This document shows, in pieces, positions 34,011-38,007 of a DNA stretch of 38,007 nucleotides. Both the position numbers and the translations under genes were made by a program. The DNA lies in assembly GCA_037445775.1 (NCBI GenBank), contig JBBIJX010000013.1, positions 1 through 38,007 of the forward strand, in the 5' to 3' direction. Position 1 is the stretch's first letter; each line of letters opens with the position of its first letter. This stretch comes from JBBUX01 sp037445775 (GTDB taxonomy: Bacteria > Actinomycetota > Coriobacteriia > Anaerosomatales > PHET01). The notes under the pieces are model-generated. The model searched no databases, was not told the origin of the DNA, and worked only from the letters and a program-made list of their open reading frames with translations.

Positions 34011-35131
34011 CAGGCCCTGAGCCGCTCCGCAACGAGATCGCCCATCGCCGCCGTCCCTACGAGACGCTCCGCAGAAGTCGCCGCGTCGGCGATATCGCGC
34101 GTGCGCCAGCCGTCGGCGAGCACGCCCTCGATCGCAGCGGCGAGCTCGTCGGCAGGTTCGTGCATCGCGAAGCTGTGGCGCAGCATGAGCTCGACGGAGA
34201 GCAGCATCGCGAGCGGGTTCGCCACGCCCTGCCCCGCGATGTCGGGGGCGGATCCGTGACTCGGCTCGTAGAGCGAGGTCCCGTCGCCAAGCGACGCGCT
34301 CGCGAGCATGCCAAGCGAGCCTGTCAGCATCGATGCTTCGTCAGAGAGGATGTCGCCGAACATGTTCTCGGTCACCATCACGTCGAACTGCGCCGGCGTG
34401 CGGATGAGCTGCATCGCGGTGTTGTCGACGAGCTGGTCGACGAGCTCCACATCGACGAACTCCGCCGAGTGCAGCCGGTGCACGACCTCGCGCCACAAGC
34501 GCGACGTCTCGAGCACGTTGGCCTTGTCGACACTGTGGACACGACCCCGACGGGTGCGGGCCGCCTCGAACGCGGTTCGCGCGATACGCTCGATCTCGAA
34601 CTCGCGGTAGTCCATCGTGTCGTAGGCGCGCATCCCCGCTCCGCCCCCGGTCGCCGCGCCCTCGACGCCGGTCTCACGCGCCCGGGCGCCGAAGTACAGG
34701 CCGCCGGTGAGCTCGCGCACAATGAGCATGTCGACGCCCTCGAGATACTCCGGCTTGAGTGAGGAGGCGTCGCGCAATGCGTCGAATACCTTGACCGGCC
34801 TCAGGTTCGCGTAGAGCCCGAGCGCCTTGCGGATGCCGAGCAGCCCCTGCTCGGGACGCGGCTTGGCCGGGTCCGTCGTGTCCCACTTCGGACCCCCGAT
34901 CGCGGCGAGCAGGACCGCATCGGCGCGACGCGCGGCCTCGAGGGTGGCATCCGGGAGCGCCGAACCCGTCTCGTCGATCGCGATACCGCCGAGCAGGGCC
35001 TCCTCGTAGACGAAGCCGACGCCGTGTCGCGCGCCGATCGCATCGAGAACCTTGACAGCTTCGGCGGTGATCTCGGGGCCGATGCCGTCACCGGGCAGCA
35101 AGCAGATGCGGTGCGTGCTCAACGTGCTCAC
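34010..35131 (-). CDS. leuB: 3-isopropylmalate dehydrogenase
   Basis: NAD-dependent oxidative decarboxylation of 3-isopropylmalate for leucine; the same enzyme type acts on 3-methylmalate in the citramalate route to isoleucine. The 373-residue protein has LLPGDGIGPEITAEAVKVL, GGPKWD, RPEQGLLGIRKALGLYANLRPVK split by RPEQGLLGIRK, LIVRELTGGLYFG, VDKANVLETSRLWREVV, FGDILSDEASMLTGSLGMLAS and EPSHGSAPDIAGQGVANP. The GTG start overlaps the leuD stop (GTGA), so the two are coupled. Confidence 0.96.
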   Translation of the reverse strand: MSTLSTHRICLLPGDGIGPEITAEAVKVLDAIGARHGVGFVYEEALLGGIAIDETGSALPDATLEAARRADAVLLAAIGGPKWDTTDPAKPRPEQGLLGIRKALGLYANLRPVKVFDALRDASSLKPEYLEGVDMLIVRELTGGLYFGARARETGVEGAATGGGAGMRAYDTMDYREFEIERIARTAFEAARTRRGRVHSVDKANVLETSRLWREVVHRLHSAEFVDVELVDQLVDNTAMQLIRTPAQFDVMVTENMFGDILSDEASMLTGSLGMLASASLGDGTSLYEPSHGSAPDIAGQGVANPLAMLLSVELMLRHSFAMHEPADELAAAIEGVLADGWRTRDIADAATSAERLVGTAAMGDLVAERLRA

Positions 35132-35622
35132 GAGCGCAACTTCTCCTTGACCGCCTCGATGAGTCCGCCACGCTCGATGATGTCCTTGATGAAGGGTGGG
35201 AACGGCTGTGCTTGGTATGTCGCACCCGTCGTCTCGTTCGTGATGGTTCCTGCGTCCGCGTCTACGCTGACGCGGTCGCCGTCGCTGATGCCGTCGACGG
35301 CCTCGGGCGCCTCCATGATGGGAAGGCCGGTGTTGATCGCGTTTCGGTAGAAGATGCGTGCGAAGCTCTTCGCGATGACCACCGACACTCCCGCCGCCTT
35401 GATCGAGATGGGCGCGTGTTCACGGCTCGATCCGCAGCCGAAGTTCTCGAGGGCAACGATGATGTCGCCCGCTTCAACCTTGCCCACGAACCCGGCGTCG
35501 AGGTCCTCCATGCAGTGCTTCGCGAGCTCGGCCGGGTCGCTCGTGTTGAGGTAGCGCGCGGGGATGATGACGTCGGTGTCGATGTCGCGCCCGTACTTGT
35601 GGGCGGTGCCGGTGAAGTTCAT
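35128..35622 (-). CDS. leuD: 3-isopropylmalate (or citramalate) dehydratase small subunit
   Basis: Swivelling domain of the aconitase-type isomeroisomerase, 164 residues, of the short form also seen in archaea. AHKYGRDIDTDVIIPARYLNTSDP, ENFGCGSSREHAP (the substrate loop), IAKSFARIFYRNAINTGLPI and GATYQAQPFPPFIKDII are typical. It needs a LeuC partner with the iron-sulfur cluster, and no leuC lies upstream, where a cytochrome gene stands instead. ATG 35622 follows GGAGGTCAC. It is the first gene of the leuD-leuB cluster. Confidence 0.94.
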   Translation of the reverse strand: MNFTGTAHKYGRDIDTDVIIPARYLNTSDPAELAKHCMEDLDAGFVGKVEAGDIIVALENFGCGSSREHAPISIKAAGVSVVIAKSFARIFYRNAINTGLPIMEAPEAVDGISDGDRVSVDADAGTITNETTGATYQAQPFPPFIKDIIERGGLIEAVKEKLRS

Positions 35623-35676
35623 GGTTCTGTGACCTCCGCTGTCCGTGATGCTGCCGAACACGCGCAGCGTGAAGGC

Positions 35677-35685
35677 AGGATAGCA
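35677..35685 (-). promoter_or_regulatory. Candidate extended -10 promoter before leuD
   Basis: TGCTATCCT on the minus strand, 55 bases before the leuD ATG, identical to the element before the YerC-like gene. It lies in the 122-base gap after the cytochrome operon, where a new transcript is expected. No T-box or clear -35 is seen here. Confidence 0.4.
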
Positions 35686-35744
35686 GAGGCGCGGAGGAGC
35701 TGGAGCGCACCTCCCCGGCCGCGATTCTCACGTCGCGCGCGGCG

Positions 35745-36917
35745 TCACCGGTCCGTGTGGCACACCGGGCAGAACGGCCGGGCCGGGTTGTCCGCCGGCG
35801 CGTGGCATGAGCAGGGCGAGGCGAAGCTCCTGCCCGTGCCGTGCGACTCCTTGAAGCCGGGGCCGTGCGACGCGAAGTTCCCATGACACGCTCCGCAGTC
35901 GGCCTCCTCGTGACACTGCTCGAAGCAGAGCTCCTTCTTCTCGAACGCCGCCGCCATCGCGTGTCCGACTTCTTCGAACTCCTTGGTGTGCGGCATCCGG
36001 ATCCCGTGGCACGCGTCGCATGGAGCGAGGTCGTGGCATCCACCGCAATCGACACGGGGACTCGCACTGACGCGGCCGAGAATCCTGCCCGATCCCGCTT
36101 CGCGCCGCATCACGCCGGGATCGGTCGTGTGGCACGTCGAGCACTCTGACGACGCGGTCTGCGCGTCGTGGCAGCTCAAACACCTGTTCATGCGCCCGGC
36201 CGGGCGGTCCGCCGACTCGTCGTGACCGGTCGCGTGGCAGTCGGGACACCCCAGACCGGACGCGACCGGCTCGGCGTGCGACATGCGAACCGGGATGTCC
36301 GATGAGACCCGCACACCGTCAAGGATCTCGGCATGACACGAGAGGCACCCGCGCGAACCAGCGGGCGGGTACGGATACGCCACGCCCGCCGAGTGCCCGA
36401 GCACGTGGCCGAAGCGCGGACCGAGGAATGCGAGTCGCAGCCCACCCGGCGGCTCGTGACAAGCGACGCAGGGAGCACCGGTGTGTGCGGGTACGACAGC
36501 GCCATCGGTGACGGTGACGACCACGTCCGTGTGGCACGCTTCGTAGCAGATCCGCTGCGATCCCGAGTAGAACACGACGACAGCCGCGCCCAGGACCAAG
36601 AGGCCGAGTACCACGACCGCCGTCATGACGCGGTGCGCACGTCCGCCGGTCGATCCCTCGCTCACCTCTCCAGCGCAGAGATCGCCGGATTCGGGCGCAG
36701 ACTCGTCCGCGGCTGGAGAGGCCTTCGATACGCCATCCTGCAGCGAGAGCGCCCGGAGCGCCACCACCACGACGATCATCAGCCCCACGATGCCTACGAC
36801 CGCGAGCAGGAAGAAGGCCGCCGTGAGGTTCGCGCCCGGGTTCGCGATGATCTCGCCGAGGCGCGCGAGGAACTCGGCCGTGTCGAATGCGGCGGTCTGC
36901 GTTGCCGCGGCGCTCAT
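35745..36917 (-). CDS. Membrane-anchored multihaem c-type cytochrome with unusual haem motifs
   Basis: A 390-residue protein with two hydrophobic segments (about 32-57 and 97-117) and a large cytochrome part after residue 122, presumably outside the membrane. I count nine CxxCH motifs. In addition there are two CX3CH motifs (CYEACH at 124-129, CFEQCH at 331-336) and one CxCH (369-372), which may or may not bind haem. The first stretch, with C-CH, a later H and CVACHEPPGG, is laid out like the N-terminal pair of haems in NapC/NrfH proteins. It would carry electrons between membrane quinol or a partner cytochrome and an acceptor. The ATG overlaps nothing downstream, but its stop/start with the neighbour is an ATGA overlap, so the two cytochromes are coupled. 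Confidence 0.85.
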   Translation of the reverse strand: MSAAATQTAAFDTAEFLARLGEIIANPGANLTAAFFLLAVVGIVGLMIVVVVALRALSLQDGVSKASPAADESAPESGDLCAGEVSEGSTGGRAHRVMTAVVVLGLLVLGAAVVVFYSGSQRICYEACHTDVVVTVTDGAVVPAHTGAPCVACHEPPGGLRLAFLGPRFGHVLGHSAGVAYPYPPAGSRGCLSCHAEILDGVRVSSDIPVRMSHAEPVASGLGCPDCHATGHDESADRPAGRMNRCLSCHDAQTASSECSTCHTTDPGVMRREAGSGRILGRVSASPRVDCGGCHDLAPCDACHGIRMPHTKEFEEVGHAMAAAFEKKELCFEQCHEEADCGACHGNFASHGPGFKESHGTGRSFASPCSCHAPADNPARPFCPVCHTDR

Positions 36918-37858
36918 GGCGTCGCCCCCGGAGGCGACACGGAGCCGGCGCCCCCCGGGTGGACGTGGCGCTCATGGCACCATTCACATCCCCGCTGCTC
37001 GTGACAGCCCAAGCAGGTCTCGTCCGTCATCGACGTGGCGATCGACGAGTGCTCCTGAAGGAACTCCCCCGGGTGCGGCATGGGCATCGTGTGACAACCG
37101 TCGCAGAACTCGGTCGTATCGTGACAGACACCGCACCGGTCGCGCCCCAGCGAGAGTGCCTCGCGCCCGTGCGTGACGCCGAACGTCGCCGGATGCGGCA
37201 TCACGAGGCCGTGACAGCCGACGCAGCGTTGCGGCTCGTGGCAAGTCTCACACAGCGACAGGTCGCCCATGCCATGCGTCTGCGGCCAGTCAGCACCGTG
37301 CGTGACTTGCCACGGCCCACGGCTCAACCCCGCAGCCTGGCGCTTCCCTTCGTGGCACGTGTCACAGTCCGTGGGAGCCTTCTGCTGGAGGTGGCACCTG
37401 ACGCACTCGTCCATCCACGGCCCCTTGTGCACGCGCGTGCCTTGTCCGTGGGCGGCCGCCGCATGGCAGACTCCGCACCCGGTGGGGCCGCAGACCTCGT
37501 GCCGGACGCGTATCCCGCGCGCGGTGGTCACGCCCGACATCACGGACTCGTGACAGCTCAAGCAGCCGACGTCGCTGACGCTCGGAGCCGGACCCGCGAG
37601 CGTCTTGATGGTGAGAGCGCGCGGGTACATGCCGAACACCTCGGATCCCTTGAATCCGGCAGCACTGAGGACGTCGGGCGCGTGACAGCCGTAGCAGGTC
37701 ACCTGCGCGTGGGGAGACTCCGCGTAACCGTCGTACGCCGGGGCCATGGCGTGACAGCTTCCGCATGCCGCCGGACGTGACGTCAACACCACCGCAGCGG
37801 CGAGCAGGACCACCGCAGCGCAAGCGGCCGAGATCACGATGATGGGTGTTCGCTTCAC
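36914..37858 (-). CDS. Dodecahaem NapC/NrfH-like membrane c-type cytochrome
   Basis: A 314-residue protein with one N-terminal signal anchor (about 5-26) and twelve CxxCH motifs spread from residue 32 to 296. The first motif, CGSCHAM, and the following spacing to an S-x-H and CYGCHAP match the quinol-oxidising N-terminus of NapC/NirT/NrfH proteins. Two later copies of a module CxxCH-x3-MPHP-x2-F (near 212-226 and 252-266) also occur in the neighbouring cytochrome. GTG start at 37858 with AAGGGG just before it. It probably takes electrons from quinol and passes them along a haem wire to an outside acceptor; the acceptor is unknown. Confidence 0.87.
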   Translation of the reverse strand: MKRTPIIVISAACAAVVLLAAAVVLTSRPAACGSCHAMAPAYDGYAESPHAQVTCYGCHAPDVLSAAGFKGSEVFGMYPRALTIKTLAGPAPSVSDVGCLSCHESVMSGVTTARGIRVRHEVCGPTGCGVCHAAAAHGQGTRVHKGPWMDECVRCHLQQKAPTDCDTCHEGKRQAAGLSRGPWQVTHGADWPQTHGMGDLSLCETCHEPQRCVGCHGLVMPHPATFGVTHGREALSLGRDRCGVCHDTTEFCDGCHTMPMPHPGEFLQEHSSIATSMTDETCLGCHEQRGCEWCHERHVHPGGAGSVSPPGATP

Positions 37859-37880
37859 GGGGCCCCTTCGCGTCGTCGCC

Positions 37881-38007
37881 TCAGCCGCACCAGGATTCGA
37901 GCAACCAGTCTTCCAGCACAGGGCGCTCTCCGCAAGGAATCGGGTAGGCGGGCCGGGTCGCCCGACCCGCCTCCCACACCACCGGACATGCGGGCCCGCA
38001 TCCGGCG
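37881..38007 (-). CDS. 3' end of an unidentified cysteine-containing protein (cut by window edge)
   Basis: An open frame enters from the right edge and ends at TGA 37883-37881, 22 bases before the cytochrome start, giving about 41 codons. The visible end includes CGPACPVVWEAGR, RPAYPIPCGERPVLEDW and finishes LLESWCG. The composition, with four cysteines and several tryptophans, looks like real protein rather than an out-of-frame read. Tight spacing suggests it is part of the cytochrome operon. I do not recognise the family. Confidence 0.55.
   Translation of the reverse strand, partial: AGCGPACPVVWEAGRATRPAYPIPCGERPVLEDWLLESWCG

Noticed and set aside
37946..37972. Inverted repeat AGGCGGG...CCCGCCT as a terminator
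   Set aside because: It lies inside the open frame entering from the right edge, about 60 bases before its stop, and has no U-run.

Overview
The window is GC-rich and gene-dense. Almost every gene lies on the minus strand, often with 4-base ATGA or GTGA stop/start overlaps. The gene content suggests an anaerobic actinomycete-type bacterium. The main pointers are an archaeal-type class I aldolase, citramalate synthase (isoleucine made from pyruvate), short-form HisG with HisZ, two tryptophan synthase beta genes, a tryptophan T-box and a multihaem cytochrome operon. Coriobacteriia or the related OPB41/Anaerosomatales group would fit, but that placement is inference from gene content only.

Layout, low to high coordinate (transcription mostly runs high to low). 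(1) 1-2718: fba-accD-accA, an aldolase and the two carboxyltransferase subunits of acetyl-CoA carboxylase; accA runs off the left edge. (2) 2875-5360: glutamine-dependent NAD synthetase nadE, then one plus-strand secreted NlpC/P60-like hydrolase whose 3' end overlaps trpA tail to tail. (3) 5247-13810: a complete tryptophan operon, trpE-trpGD-trpC-trpB2-trpF-trpB-trpA. It is preceded by a clear T-box leader with a UGG (Trp) specifier, the antiterminator sequence and a terminator. (4) 13932-14143: a very short plus-strand zinc-ribbon gene. (5) 14180-23378: a histidine operon hisZ-G-D-C-B-H-A-F-I-E, ending in a membrane protein that looks like an M48/HtpX protease without its zinc-binding motif. 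(6) 23368-28596: dnaE, a TrpR/YerC-family regulator and an MFS transporter. (7) 28742-35685: leuD-leuB-O-antigen-ligase-like-ilvE-cimA-FAH hydrolase, which together cover most of the citramalate route to isoleucine and part of leucine synthesis (leuC is not here). (8) 35745-38007: a multihaem cytochrome operon with a 12-haem NapC/NrfH-like protein, a second membrane cytochrome with unusual haem motifs, and the 3' end of an unidentified upstream gene.

The core of the window is therefore amino-acid biosynthesis (Trp, His, Ile/Leu). Two different regulatory signals are visible: a tRNA-sensing T-box for trp, and a 20-bp palindrome over the putative his promoter that could be read by the nearby TrpR/YerC-like protein. 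The least ordinary items are the Trp T-box, the protease-like protein lacking HEXXH, the small zinc-ribbon gene, the palindrome/regulator pair, and the cytochrome pair with CX3CH motifs and a shared CxxCH...MPH...F module. I saw no rRNA, tRNA, CRISPR array, insertion sequence or phage gene.
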